A stretch of 64,000 bases of DNA from Anaerobacillus isosaccharinicus (GCF_001866075.3 NZ_CP063356.1:3896164-3960163); one strand, 5' to 3'. Numbered from the stretch's first letter, positions 52,746 through 61,696 are shown. Program-made: numbers and translations. Notes: a model not told the origin generated them from the letters alone.

Positions 52746-53171
52746 ATGAACACATATAACCAAGGGATGCAGCAAATTAACGAATGCCGTCAATATGCTC
52801 AGCAATTAATTCAACAAACACAACAAGGAACTCAACAGTACAAGCAAATGTTGCAGCAGGAGCAACAAAATGTTCAAATGTTGGAACAAATGATTCAACG
52901 TGAGCGTCAAGCTACTCAAATCATTCAGCACACTCTTCAAGGCCATGATCAAGCAATCCAGCAATGTCAGCAAATTATTCAAACATGTAACCAATTAGAG
53001 CAAGAAATTAGAAACCAAAGTAGCCACTCTATGACTTACGGACAAAGTGCTACAGCCTCATATCAACCGATGCAACAACAAACACACCAAATGATGAACC
53101 AAATGAATATGCACCAACAGCAGCAACAACAACCTTCTACTTTCCAATCAAGTAACTATTCACAACAATAG
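52746..53171 (+). CDS. Gln-rich helical protein, possible spore coat component
   Basis: A 141-residue protein, more than one third Gln. Residues 1-95 are heptad-like helix (QQLIQQTQQGTQQYKQMLQQ region) with a few Cys; the C-terminus is low complexity (Gln, Met, His, Ser). I chose ATG 52746, 9 nt after GGAGG, over an upstream weak start. Composition resembles Gln-rich coat proteins of Bacillus, but no family is certain. Strong terminator follows. Confidence 0.65.
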   Translation: MNTYNQGMQQINECRQYAQQLIQQTQQGTQQYKQMLQQEQQNVQMLEQMIQRERQATQIIQHTLQGHDQAIQQCQQIIQTCNQLEQEIRNQSSHSMTYGQSATASYQPMQQQTHQMMNQMNMHQQQQQQPSTFQSSNYSQQ

Positions 53172-53179
53172 TTAGTAAA

Positions 53180-53208
53180 AGAGCTGCCCATTAACTCGGG
53201 CAGCTTTA
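53180..53208. terminator. Terminator after the Gln-rich protein
   Basis: Perfect 8-bp arms AGCTGCCC and GGGCAGCT with an 8-nt loop; T-run TTTACATTTC. Confidence 0.75.
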
Positions 53209-53238
53209 CATTTCTTTTCGTTAGCAGATCAAGGCGCA

Positions 53239-53826
53239 TCACCTTGATACATAGATATTATCAGTTATCCAAAATCGCCATGGATAGTCTTTCGCTTCAC
53301 CGCTATTATTTATGCCAATTCTTGGGCCACTTGAAATAACATCCGGGTCTTTTCCAGAGGCAATATACAATGGTGGTTCTGTTAGCGGATGACCATAATC
53401 TTCTTTGGTAATGCCAAGGGCTTTCGTTAGTTTTCCTGGCCCGCTTGTTAGGTCACGGACTCCTTTGTCTGTTCCTCTCCGTTCAAACATGAGTCGGGTG
53501 CCATGACAAGGTTCAACTGCTCGAATTAAAACAGCTTCCGGTTGCCCTATTTCACCGCTAACGACATTTACTAGACAATGTGTATGCATGACGTACGTAT
53601 ACGTGAGCCCAGGAGGACCGAACATTACTTCTGTCCGAGGTGTGCGGCGATTGTTAAAACTATGTGCTGCTCTATCTCCTGGTCCAACATAAGCCTCAGT
53701 TTCCACAATCCATCCTGAAGCTATCCCTTCAGGAGTTTCCTTCACTAGTAGTTTTCCTAAAAGAGATTTGGCCAATTTAAGAGTCGGTTGTTGGTAAAAT
53801 GTTTCTGGTAATGGTTTTACTTGCAT
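53239..53826 (-). CDS. 3-methyladenine DNA glycosylase (AAG/MPG family)
   Basis: A 195-residue DNA repair enzyme that removes alkylated purines. The catalytic glutamate is in VETEAYVGPGDRAAHS (about residue 43), the intercalating tyrosine in TYVMHTHCLVNVVS, and LIRAVEPCHG is also conserved. The B. subtilis homologue is YxlJ. Single gene. Confidence 0.92.
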   Translation of the reverse strand: MQVKPLPETFYQQPTLKLAKSLLGKLLVKETPEGIASGWIVETEAYVGPGDRAAHSFNNRRTPRTEVMFGPPGLTYTYVMHTHCLVNVVSGEIGQPEAVLIRAVEPCHGTRLMFERRGTDKGVRDLTSGPGKLTKALGITKEDYGHPLTEPPLYIASGKDPDVISSGPRIGINNSGEAKDYPWRFWITDNIYVSR

Positions 53827-53944
53827 AGGTGCACCTCACCAAGTTTTGAAGTAATTAATCTTTAAAAGTATGTGGTTTCTTATTGGTTTCTTATTCGAGA
53901 CAGAACCTTTCATTGGTACTTTGTAGCTTGGTGTTGTTTTTTTG

Positions 53945-54440
53945 GGGGATACATAGAACTCTTCTATGTGACCGTGTAGCTAGGCTGTGCTCTTTTTGGG
54001 TCACATAGAAATCTTCAATGTGACCGTGAAGAAAGGCTGTGCTCTTTTTGGGTCACATAGAACCATTCTATGTGACCGTGAAGAACGGTGCTGCTCTTTT
54101 TGGGTCACATAGAACCACTCTATTTGACCGTGAAGAACGTCTGTGCCCTTTTTGGGTCACATAGAACCATTCTATGTGACCGTGAAGAACGTCTGTGCCC
54201 TTTTTGGGTCACATAGAACCACTCTATGTGACCTTGAAGAACGGTGCTGCTCTTTTTGGGTTACATAGAACCATTCTATGTGACCGTGAAGAACGGCTGT
54301 GCCCTTTTTGGGTCACATAGAACCACTCTATGTGACCGTGAAGAACGGTGCTGCTCTTTTTGGGTTACATAGAACTCTTCTATGTGACCGTGTAGCAGGG
54401 CTGTACTCTTTTTGGGTCACATAGAACTCTTCTATGTGAC
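53945..54440. repeat. Ten-copy, 52-bp tandem array of hairpins
   Basis: The word ACATAGAA recurs at 53951, 54003, 54055, 54107, 54159, 54211, 54263, 54315, 54367 and 54419, always exactly 52 bp apart. Each unit holds a hairpin GGTCACATAGA-n5-TCTATGTGACC (11-bp stem) and a spacer with GTGAAGAACG and CTTTTTGGG. Loops alternate CCATT/CCACT in copies 3-8, while copies 1, 9 and 10 share the loop CTCT and copies 1 and 9 the spacer GTGTAGC. The last copy overlaps the 3' end of the permease gene. Confidence 0.95.
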
Positions 54441-55766
54441 TACAGAAACTCTTCTTGTCAGTAGATAATAGAGAGTCCCGGTAGTAATAAATGTAATAAA
54501 TCCTGGAGAGTACGCCTCAGGTAATATGAAATAACAGGCCATTCCGATGACTACACAAAGAAACCCCAGTTTATTATACTGGTAGCTTTCGTTTCCTAAC
54601 CGTTCAAAGTCGTCATCTGTTAGATTACGTTTTTTTATGAATAGAAAATCACTAACAACAACTGCTGACAAAGGAATAATAAAGGCACCTAAAAAGGATA
54701 TAAACACTTTGGCATCATTTACTAATGCAGGGAATGAGCTTAACGTAATCGCGGCTATCCCAAAGGCGATCGCACTGCGAACTCTTCCTAAGCGAGGGAT
54801 ACTGTTTAATAGGCTATATCCTCCTGTGTAAGCGTTACTTAAATTGATCGAGATCATTGAAAAAATTGCTGCTACAAAAATAATAAAAATAAACAACGTA
54901 GAATTAGTCATTTGTGTAGCGATGACATATGGGTTCCAACTGCCTGCTAAAGTGGCGGTATATGCACCTAATACTGCTGTCATGAAAAAGCCAAAAACAT
55001 TACCGATATACAATCCGAAAAATGCTTGTTTCGGTGTTTTTCCATAACGAGCCATGTCAGAGGCTGAGCTAACCCCAGAGACATATTGAACAAATGCTAA
55101 ACTAGCAAAGAACAGCATCGTGCTTAGTTGATTAGTCCCTTTCATTTCCCATACATCGGTAAAAGTTAATCCAGCTTCTGCTGAGGTTATAAAAATGTAA
55201 AGCATGACAATACCGCCTAAAAATAAAACAGGCAGAAAATATTTTGTGATCTTTTTTACAGCTTCAAATCCAATTAAGGCAAGTATTGCCATAATAGATG
55301 CCATTGTTAACGCTAACAGGATAAACGGCACTTGAAAACCTAAAAATCTATCAAAAAGCTCTTTTAAAAGGTAAGTACCACCGATGGTTTGCACACTGAA
55401 CCAATACAACGATGTTAGTGTCCGAACTGGAGAAGCAACAAACCTTGCACCCCTAATCCCCATTATCGAGCGCATGGCATATTGAGCTGGAATGCCATAT
55501 TTTGCCCCTGGTAGCGCTAAGAATGAGACAAATAAAAATGCAACAGCCGCGCCAATGACCGTTGATAAGACTGCATAAAAAAAGGAAAGGCCACCTTCCA
55601 AGACGGCCAAAGCAGGTACTAGAAAGTTTCCTGCATTTACTGAGACAGCCATTTGGATCATCGCGTATTCTAATGAAGTTGTGGTCCTCAGTTCTTTTGG
55701 AACCGCTTCTAAACCAAAACGTTCAATGACTGTCCGTTTTTCAATTGGTTTTACTGCTTCTCCCAT
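54432..55766 (-). CDS. NCS1 family purine/cytosine permease
   Basis: A 444-residue transporter with about 12 membrane helices. The N-terminus GLEAVPKELRTTTSLEY and the motif MAVSVNAGNFLVP place it in the nucleobase:cation symporter-1 family, near CodB-type carriers. The stop TAG lies inside the last hairpin of the 52-bp array, so that hairpin can act as terminator. It starts 3 nt after the HAD gene. Substrate not known; could be cytosine, allantoin or hydroxymethylpyrimidine. Confidence 0.85.
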   Translation of the reverse strand: MGEAVKPIEKRTVIERFGLEAVPKELRTTTSLEYAMIQMAVSVNAGNFLVPALAVLEGGLSFFYAVLSTVIGAAVAFLFVSFLALPGAKYGIPAQYAMRSIMGIRGARFVASPVRTLTSLYWFSVQTIGGTYLLKELFDRFLGFQVPFILLALTMASIMAILALIGFEAVKKITKYFLPVLFLGGIVMLYIFITSAEAGLTFTDVWEMKGTNQLSTMLFFASLAFVQYVSGVSSASDMARYGKTPKQAFFGLYIGNVFGFFMTAVLGAYTATLAGSWNPYVIATQMTNSTLFIFIIFVAAIFSMISINLSNAYTGGYSLLNSIPRLGRVRSAIAFGIAAITLSSFPALVNDAKVFISFLGAFIIPLSAVVVSDFLFIKKRNLTDDDFERLGNESYQYNKLGFLCVVIGMACYFILPEAYSPGFITFITTGTLYYLLTRRVSVVT

Positions 55767-55769
55767 CTG

Positions 55770-56402
55770 TTAGCCCCCTATTGACTGAGCAATTGAAAAG
55801 ATGTCTTGCGGTTGATGAGCATAAAAATCAGGTTTATTTTCCTTCGTTACTTCAATGGAATCAAAGCCCCAACTTACCCAAGCGATTTTAATCCCAGCCC
55901 GTTCGCAGGCTAAAATATCACGGAGTTCATCTCCTACATAAAGAACCTCAGAAGCTTTTAATCTATGTTTCTTTAGGAATTTCTTTATGACTTTATCTTT
56001 TCCAAAAATAGACGCAACTAAAATATCATCTACATTCTCAATCTTATTTTTATGAAGTGATTGTTTAATATTTTCCTCAGTGTTTGATGAAATGACGGCT
56101 AATTTATAGTTTGCATCTTCAAGGTTCGTTAATAACTCCTTAATGCCTGGGAACAATTGTAATTGATCAGTTCCCTCTTTATATAAAAGTAAAAATTCAA
56201 TAAAAGCAAACGGGATTTTATACAAGGGAAAGTTCATCATCCGACAGCGTTCTGCTATTGAATAGCGACTTAATTTTGCAATTTGTTCCTTCGTTAAATT
56301 TTGAAACTGATATTTCTGGGCTAATTTATTGATCACTTCAATTGAATGCTCTTTCGAATCAACTAATGTTCCATCAAAATCAAAAATAATATATTTTAAC
56401 AT
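55770..56402 (-). CDS. HAD family phosphatase (phosphoglycolate phosphatase-like)
   Basis: A 210-residue HAD hydrolase. The four motifs are seen: DFDGTLVDS (nucleophile Asp, residues 8-16), VISSNTEEN, KFLKKH and YVGDELRDILACERAG. The cap lies between motifs 1 and 2. Substrate unknown; context with a nucleobase permease hints at a nucleotide. Nineteen nt after the nucleotidyltransferase gene. Confidence 0.85.
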   Translation of the reverse strand: MLKYIIFDFDGTLVDSKEHSIEVINKLAQKYQFQNLTKEQIAKLSRYSIAERCRMMNFPLYKIPFAFIEFLLLYKEGTDQLQLFPGIKELLTNLEDANYKLAVISSNTEENIKQSLHKNKIENVDDILVASIFGKDKVIKKFLKKHRLKASEVLYVGDELRDILACERAGIKIAWVSWGFDSIEVTKENKPDFYAHQPQDIFSIAQSIGG

Positions 56403-56421
56403 TCGGGTTCCCCACCCCTTT

Positions 56422-57186
56422 TTATAGTTTTATCCCCCACATGTTTTCTAGGGCAAGTGTAAAGATTTCGTCTAACGGTGCACTACCTTTATCTTTATGC
56501 TCCAGCATTGTTTTTGTCACGGTACTAAGACGGTCTAGTTCGATTTCGATGAATGTAGTTATTGTAGAAAAATTTACTGTGGCGGTATGCCCTTTTTTCA
56601 AAAGAGCTAAATTGTTTAAATCTTCTTTTATGTAGGGGTGACATCCATGAACAAGAGTATGAAATTGAATGGGTGGATAGGATTTATTTTTTTCCAACCA
56701 CAGGCAAATAAGAAGTGGACGAACGACATTAAGGTACTGCTTAACTGAAGTGTTTAGTTGCTGAAGAACTTCTTGAAAGTTGCCACTTGCCATCTTCAAG
56801 TAATGGTAAAAACAAGCTTTAGCAGAAAACACTACGGGAATTGATTCCTTAATTTTAAGTAAGATCTCTTCATTTATTTGGTAAATATGCGGTGAATGTA
56901 ACCATTCTAACAGTGTTGGATTTGACTTTTTAAATAAAAATAACGCTTTATGCAAATCCCATCCATGAAGGTCAAGCTGCTCGTAAATTGGTTTAGAAAT
57001 CACATCGTTTTTTTTCTCAATCGACAAATACCATTTTATTGGGTGAATGTAAAGAAAACGAACATCATAGTCACTACTGATCGTTTCAAGTCCTGTTGCC
57101 CTGCTACCTGCTTCACACGCATAGATTATTTTCACATTATGTTCAACTTCAATTTTTCGAAGTTGCTGTCTAATAACATCTTTCAT
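56422..57186 (-). CDS. Nucleotidyltransferase (YcgL family)
   Basis: A 254-residue protein with a Pol-beta-type nucleotidyltransferase core: CEAGSRATGLETISSDYDVRFLY (key GSRATG and the metal ligands D-x-D in SDYDVRF, about residues 27-47). The rest is a helical domain as in B. subtilis YcgL. Target unknown. First gene of a unit with HAD and permease genes; the upstream gap is only 30 nt to a terminator, so its promoter is not obvious. Confidence 0.82.
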   Translation of the reverse strand: MKDVIRQQLRKIEVEHNVKIIYACEAGSRATGLETISSDYDVRFLYIHPIKWYLSIEKKNDVISKPIYEQLDLHGWDLHKALFLFKKSNPTLLEWLHSPHIYQINEEILLKIKESIPVVFSAKACFYHYLKMASGNFQEVLQQLNTSVKQYLNVVRPLLICLWLEKNKSYPPIQFHTLVHGCHPYIKEDLNNLALLKKGHTATVNFSTITTFIEIELDRLSTVTKTMLEHKDKGSAPLDEIFTLALENMWGIKL

Positions 57187-57215
57187 TATAGCACCACCAC
57201 TGTTATGTTAAATAG

Positions 57216-57244
57216 AAAAAAGCAGTTTTTAAACTGCCTTTTTT
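57216..57244. terminator. Terminator after csgA
   Basis: Arms AAAAAAGCAGTTT and AAACTGCCTTTTTT with a 2-nt loop. Confidence 0.8.
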
Positions 57245-57255
57245 AGGATACCATC

Positions 57256-57507
57256 TTAAAATAATAATTCATATACTTCGCTTAGTTCATGGGCGCGCTT
57301 CTCGTCTTGTTCTTTTTTGGCATAATTGATTTCATTTTTTAATACGAGGTCTAGTACAGCAATTTCAGCTTCGTTTAGGTCGTTAACGAATTCTCCCTCG
57401 TTTTGATAGTGATTTTCTTTTAGCATATTATAAATTCTCTGGCAACTTGGGTACTTCTCTGTATAATTTGATAATGACTCCCGTAAATAACCTAATGTTA
57501 CATCCAT
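57256..57507 (-). CDS. csgA: Sigma-G-dependent sporulation protein CsgA
   Basis: An 83-residue small acid-soluble type protein. The N-terminus MDVTLGYLRESLSNYTEKY and the end LSEVYELLF fit CsgA of B. subtilis, a forespore protein. Gene order ybxH-csgA is also as in B. subtilis. Two cysteine-free helices predicted. GGAGG site before ATG. Confidence 0.88.
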   Translation of the reverse strand: MDVTLGYLRESLSNYTEKYPSCQRIYNMLKENHYQNEGEFVNDLNEAEIAVLDLVLKNEINYAKKEQDEKRAHELSEVYELLF

Positions 57508-57519
57508 CTTATCAGCCTC

Positions 57520-57711
57520 CTAAATATCATGTTTTTCACAATATGTATCAACAATTTCTTCAATTTTTCTTAACTCCGGAAAGTCGCCTGAAAAATTAAA
57601 AACAATTTCCTCGATAAACTCGCCATTTTTTGAGACATGAATCGCCCCTGCTTGATTTATGACACTAAACTCTGGTTCAAATCGATACCCGTTTCGATCA
57701 ATGGCCCCCAT
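57520..57711 (-). CDS. ybxH: YbxH family protein
   Basis: A 63-residue protein: MGAIDRNGYRFEPEFSVINQ at the start and FVFNFSGDFPEL-like strands after. It is next to csgA as in B. subtilis. I chose ATG 57711, 9 nt after AAGGAG; the frame runs 17 codons further up. Probably cotranscribed with csgA in the forespore; function unknown. Confidence 0.82.
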   Translation of the reverse strand: MGAIDRNGYRFEPEFSVINQAGAIHVSKNGEFIEEIVFNFSGDFPELRKIEEIVDTYCEKHDI

Positions 57712-57869
57712 AAAAAACCACTCCTTAATTTCAAAAGTCTTACCATCGTTAGTATGACTCACTTCTATTAATTTTATTGAATTGGATAAAGTGTTTTTTG
57801 CATTAACTAAATATTTCGTTCAAAAGTAATGCATATTAAAACTGTCAAGAAATTTAGGGGGGATAATTG

Positions 57870-58181
57870 ATGGAATTTATCGAAAGAGAAGCGATTTTGA
57901 CTGAGATGAATCATTCGCTCCATACTATGCTAGAAAAATACGACCTTGAAGATGTTGGTATTTTTCAAGAAGAAGGCGAAGGAAATGACTATTATTTAGG
58001 TTATACCGTTAGAAAAAATGGTGAAGTGTACATGATCCATCAAAAGTTTAGAAAAGATGAGCAAGGTAATTTAAAGCCATCTGAACAAAGTTGGGTAATC
58101 GAATGCGAAGAAGGCGATTCAAGGGGATATGAAAATCTCGATGCTGTTTTTTCATATTTAAACACTACAGTTAAACATTAA
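57870..58181 (+). CDS. Hypothetical acidic protein (103 aa)
   Basis: A 103-residue acidic cytoplasmic protein. FIEREAILTEMNHSLHTMLE is a helix, followed by strands (YYLGYTVRKNGEVYMIHQKF). It looks like a small Bacillaceae DUF family, but I cannot name it with confidence. GGGGGG lies before the ATG; a TTG one codon earlier is possible. Confidence 0.65.
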   Translation: MEFIEREAILTEMNHSLHTMLEKYDLEDVGIFQEEGEGNDYYLGYTVRKNGEVYMIHQKFRKDEQGNLKPSEQSWVIECEEGDSRGYENLDAVFSYLNTTVKH

Positions 58182-58186
58182 AAAAA

Positions 58187-58218
58187 GCTACCAAAGGATA
58201 TTATCCCATTAAGGTAGC
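58187..58218 (+). terminator. Possible terminator
   Basis: 6-bp arms GCTACC and GGTAGC with a 20-nt loop that can itself pair (GGATA/TATCC). No T-run. Confidence 0.5.
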
Positions 58219-58307
58219 GAAGTATGATCCGTCCACTAATGTGTTGGTACATACGCTTCTAAGATGGGATAATTTCACAGTGGCAGCCTAGTTCTAGTCT
58301 CAATTAA

Positions 58308-58391
58308 TTAACAGCCGTAGCCTACGTAAGAAGCTCCGATGATAACTAAAAGAATAAACAATACTACGATTAACGCAAATCCTGCACCCAT
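58308..58391 (-). CDS. YjcZ family sporulation protein (27 aa)
   Basis: The 27-residue peptide MGAGFALIVVLFILLVIIGA plus SYVGYGC is a typical YjcZ/SscA-like small membrane protein: short Gly-rich N-terminus, hydrophobic helix, ending YVGYGC. SscA of B. subtilis is needed for coat assembly. AAAGGAG lies 10 nt before the ATG. Confidence 0.88.
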   Translation of the reverse strand: MGAGFALIVVLFILLVIIGASYVGYGC

Positions 58392-58521
58392 GTGTGATCT
58401 ACTCCTTTGTTTTTAATTTGGTGGAATATATATCCACCTTCGAGGTTACTATATTCAAACTAGGTGAAAGTGTTTGGGCTATTGTCCTACTAGATTTGTT
58501 TATCAACTCTTGCCCAAAACC

Positions 58522-58839
58522 TTAAAAAGGTCTATAGCCATATGGCGGTCTACCATAATACCCATAACCTGGATAATGACCATATTGAGGATACTGTGGA
58601 ACAGCCCCATAAGGGTAACCTGGAGCACCATAAAAACCATATGGTGTGCCAGCTTTAGCTCCAAAGGCACCACCTATTGTTCCTCCTAAAGCTCCTCCTA
58701 GCGCACCGCCTAAAAATAGTGGAAGTGCTGCTGCACCTAATACAGGGAAGAACCTTTGGTCATTTGGATCGTATTGTTCAGATCTCATATCGTACATATA
58801 AGGATTCATGCTAGTGGCATGCTGGTAGTAATTATACAT
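58522..58839 (-). CDS. Gly/Tyr-rich protein with glycine zipper, probable spore coat protein
   Basis: A 105-residue protein. Residues 1-30 hold Tyr/Met-rich sequence, 33-65 a glycine zipper (LGGALGGALGGTIGGAFG), and 66-105 repeated PYG/YGYYG blocks. Such zippers form membrane-bound or amyloid-like assemblies. No signal peptide. Together with the nearby YjcZ gene, a role in the spore coat is likely but unproven. Confidence 0.65.
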   Translation of the reverse strand: MYNYYQHATSMNPYMYDMRSEQYDPNDQRFFPVLGAAALPLFLGGALGGALGGTIGGAFGAKAGTPYGFYGAPGYPYGAVPQYPQYGHYPGYGYYGRPPYGYRPF

Positions 58840-58997
58840 TGGTATTTCCCCCTTGAAGTTATTTGTTTTATCCTATGTATTTGTCTCATTTATTGAGCAA
58901 GTACACACTCGCCTATTTAACCCAGAACTTCATTGTAGATATATAACACTATTCCTAGTATACTTATGTTAGATAAGACGGAAAGGTAGTGTTACCT

Positions 58998-59192
58998 ATG
59001 GATATCTTTACATTCCCAGATAAAGCTGCAGGTGGCTTTGGATATGCGTATATCATGATGGCGTTTCTGTTTATAGTTGCAAAAGTTACGTTATCTAAGT
59101 TGAAAAAAGCTGATAAAAAAGCAAAAGAAGAAGTTGCTCGGATTGAATTAAAAATGAAACAAGAAAACAATGTTGAGCATAAATTAAACTAG
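58998..59192 (+). CDS. Small single-pass membrane protein
   Basis: A 64-residue protein with one helix (about 12-32) and a basic/acidic helical tail (KLKKADKKAKEEVARIELK). ATG 58998 is 11 nt after AAAGG; a GTG three codons before is too close. A strong terminator follows. Unknown family. Confidence 0.6.
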   Translation: MDIFTFPDKAAGGFGYAYIMMAFLFIVAKVTLSKLKKADKKAKEEVARIELKMKQENNVEHKLN

Positions 59193-59208
59193 CTGAAAAA
59201 TCACATCA

Positions 59209-59240
59209 AAAAGGCGTAGAGATTAGTCTCTGCGCCTTTA
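59209..59240. terminator. Terminator between convergent genes
   Basis: Arms AAAGGCGTAGAGA and TCTCTGCGCCTTT with a 4-nt loop. Confidence 0.82.
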
Positions 59241-59309
59241 CATTTATTTCGTTGTAAATCCGTCAATCATTCAAACCCTTCTTCAATGTTGTATGATCGA
59301 GGACAGGAA

Positions 59310-60092
59310 TTAATCTATCAGTTCTTTAGCATTGTAAGTGATGTTGGTGACTTTTCCCTTAAAATACTCAAAGTCGCTGTCCTCTAAGTTCCAAACACCA
59401 GAAAAGCCTGAAATATACTTTATCCCGTTTTTTTCTTTGTGTTCACCGCAAATTCCAGTCCACTTCACATTTTTATATTCTTTTCCGTTTTCTGAGTAAT
59501 GTCGGTCAAAGGTTTCAAAACGAATATATTCCCCGAGGCCATTAAAGTAAAATACGCCACTAACCTCTGTATTATTAAAACTAATCGTTCCTTTAACAGA
59601 CGTATCATCTATAGTTGTCCAAGTTAAATAGTCTTGAAGCGCATAGCCTGGTACGAAGAGAGCTTCTGCTAAAACTGTTACTAGTGCTGCTTCGTCCATT
59701 TCCTTCCCTTTTGCGTCAGCCACAGTAAACATCTTTAATAGCTTGATCCGCATATTGCCGTGGCCTTCATGATATTTATCTCTTCCTTCAAAAGGAAAAA
59801 TTCCAAACATCTTACTAGTCATATAAACGATCCTTGTTGGTTCAGTGACGGAATTAAACTGATAACATTTCAAAGGGATCCAATCTTTTGTTGGAGACAT
59901 TTTTAGATAGACATCTTCCCATTCGACCAAGGCATTATTTATTTTTTCTTTGCCGATATAACCGCAGTAACGGAAATAATTTTGAACTAGTGTGGGCAGG
60001 TGTGATATATCCTTTTCTGTTAAAACTTCATTTGGTTTATCTTTGAATTTTATAATTTCTTTATTTACTTCGGCTAAGTATAGTTTTTTCAT
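59310..60092 (-). CDS. DUF6544-like protein
   Basis: A 260-residue soluble protein. LPTLVQNYFRYCGYIGKEKI followed by YQFNSVTEPTRIVYMTSKMF (landmarks within residues 30-95), and the late WTGICGEHKEKNG, fit the DUF6544 group common in Bacillota. Function unknown. GAGGAG precedes the ATG; 23 nt after the acetyltransferase gene, so likely cotranscribed. Confidence 0.68.
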   Translation of the reverse strand: MKKLYLAEVNKEIIKFKDKPNEVLTEKDISHLPTLVQNYFRYCGYIGKEKINNALVEWEDVYLKMSPTKDWIPLKCYQFNSVTEPTRIVYMTSKMFGIFPFEGRDKYHEGHGNMRIKLLKMFTVADAKGKEMDEAALVTVLAEALFVPGYALQDYLTWTTIDDTSVKGTISFNNTEVSGVFYFNGLGEYIRFETFDRHYSENGKEYKNVKWTGICGEHKEKNGIKYISGFSGVWNLEDSDFEYFKGKVTNITYNAKELID

Positions 60093-60115
60093 TTAGAACT
60101 CCTCATTTGCTTATA

Positions 60116-60985
60116 TTACGCATGGGCAATAAGTGGAAACTTAAATTGATTTGGAAATGAAACGCCTGCCGTCCGAACATGAAAGATGTCATCAGTTGTT
60201 AGTAACGGTTGAGCTTCGGGTAGTAAATCTTTGAAATTTGGTGTGAAATGAAATACGACTTCTGTGATTTTTTCAGTTGCAAAATAATCCATTAAATCCT
60301 TAAATAAGATGTCCTGATCAGTGAATACCCCATATAAGTGGAGGGTATTTTCCTTTGTCTGGTACAAAACGACCGTATCTAACGCATCTAGATAATAAAA
60401 GTGATTTCCAAATCCATGCACTCCGTAAAATCCTAAAACATGCTCACCTTTTTGAATGTCAAACCTATATGATGGTTGCGTATTCCCGTAGTAATCTAAG
60501 ATCATTTGTTTGTCTTTCTGTAGGTCGAGTTGTCGAGGTTGATAGATCTGTCTAGAGGATTGTACAGCGACGCTAAACTGTGTTTCAGTTATTTGAGTAA
60601 ATCCGAACTTTTGATAAAAAGGACTAACATCCTCATCGGAAAATAAGAAAAATAAATCGTACCCTAGTTCGTATTCTTCTATGACATTGGTCATTAAACG
60701 ACCGCTTAGACCTTGTTTTCTGTAGTCAGGATGTGTCATCACTGTTCCGATTTGAATAGCTTGTTTCAATTCTCCTTTAATCATCATTTCCATTTTACTA
60801 ACGGAAACATTGGCAACGATTTTACCGCCATCTAGGAACGAATAACATACATAACGGTCATTCCAAAATCCTTTTTGATACCATGGTTCAAAGTCTATAT
60901 TAAACGTTGTTTTGGCTAATTCATTAAAGCTAGCTCTAAATGTGTCGTTATCTCGGTAATCTTTTATAAATGTTAGTGAATTCAT
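60116..60985 (-). CDS. GNAT family N-acetyltransferase
   Basis: A 289-residue protein with the GNAT domain at residues 60-150: IGTVMTHPDYRKQGLSGRLM is the acetyl-CoA binding part and SPFYQKFGFTQI the end of the core. The C-terminal half is an Eis/SCP-like extension of unknown substrate. GGAG stands before the ATG. Nine nt after the flavodoxin gene, so both are in one unit. Confidence 0.85.
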   Translation of the reverse strand: MNSLTFIKDYRDNDTFRASFNELAKTTFNIDFEPWYQKGFWNDRYVCYSFLDGGKIVANVSVSKMEMMIKGELKQAIQIGTVMTHPDYRKQGLSGRLMTNVIEEYELGYDLFFLFSDEDVSPFYQKFGFTQITETQFSVAVQSSRQIYQPRQLDLQKDKQMILDYYGNTQPSYRFDIQKGEHVLGFYGVHGFGNHFYYLDALDTVVLYQTKENTLHLYGVFTDQDILFKDLMDYFATEKITEVVFHFTPNFKDLLPEAQPLLTTDDIFHVRTAGVSFPNQFKFPLIAHA

Positions 60986-60994
60986 CTTACTCTC

Positions 60995-61486
60995 CTAAAC
61001 TGTTAAACTATTTTGTTGAAATTTTTGTACAAACTCGCTAAGGGCCTCTTCATTGAAAGTTGATGCATCTACTGTATCGCCTTTCATTTTTTTGATAATT
61101 GTCTTTTCTAAAAAATTCATTTTGCCAAATATAAATTCACCACCAAATAAGCTATTGGATATTGAGTGGCTCCTAAGTTTATCAGGATATGCCAGTTCAA
61201 ATTGGGCTTTCGCCTGATCGCCTTCGTGCATGCAACAAAGAAAAAGTCCGATTTTCTTGGTCATTAGTACGTTTTCATTAAGCTTTATAAACTTGGTAAC
61301 TTTTCTTTGCATCATCCCGGCGTGAATAGAGCCACCTAAAATAATCGCTTCGTAATGATTGATTTCTGGTAATTTTGTTTTCTTTAAATCGATGACGGTA
61401 ACGTCCCCAGTAAGTTTTTCACTAAGAAGGGTTGCGGCTTTTGCGGTAGTCCCATGTGAAGATGCGTAAATAATTGCCGTTTTCAT
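60995..61486 (-). CDS. Flavodoxin domain protein (HemG/flavodoxin_5-like)
   Basis: A 163-residue protein binding FMN: the phosphate loop is IIYASSHGTTAKAA (residues 5-18) and the second site ILGGSIHAGMMQ. KIGLFLCCMHEGDQA is typical for the menaquinone-dependent protoporphyrinogen oxidase-like branch. True start is ATG 61486, 7 nt after GGGGG; the open frame runs 43 codons further up without a site. Confidence 0.82.
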   Translation of the reverse strand: MKTAIIYASSHGTTAKAATLLSEKLTGDVTVIDLKKTKLPEINHYEAIILGGSIHAGMMQRKVTKFIKLNENVLMTKKIGLFLCCMHEGDQAKAQFELAYPDKLRSHSISNSLFGGEFIFGKMNFLEKTIIKKMKGDTVDASTFNEEALSEFVQKFQQNSLTV

Positions 61487-61657
61487 TTTCGTTCCCCCTA
61501 ACCCATTTTTTCGCGCATGCTCTTTGTTTAAATTTACCACCAATGAGAATTCATGTAAATGAGTGAATTTCATAATTAATGAGTCATACGTAACTACATT
61601 TAGTAACTTAATCAAGATAATAATGGATGATGAAATTCATGTCATCTTATAGAAAAG

Positions 61658-61694
61658 ACAGGGCCATCTAAACATGTAGATAGCCCTGTTTTTT
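61658..61694 (-). terminator. Terminator after the small acidic gene
   Basis: Arms ACAGGGcCATCTA and TAGATaGCCCTGT with a 6-nt loop, both sides T-rich. Confidence 0.75.
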
Positions 61695-61696
61695 CT

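Noticed and set aside
53945-54440. CRISPR array
   Set aside because: The spacers between the palindromes are themselves repeated and the period is fixed at 52 bp; no cas genes are near. It is a tandem repeat.
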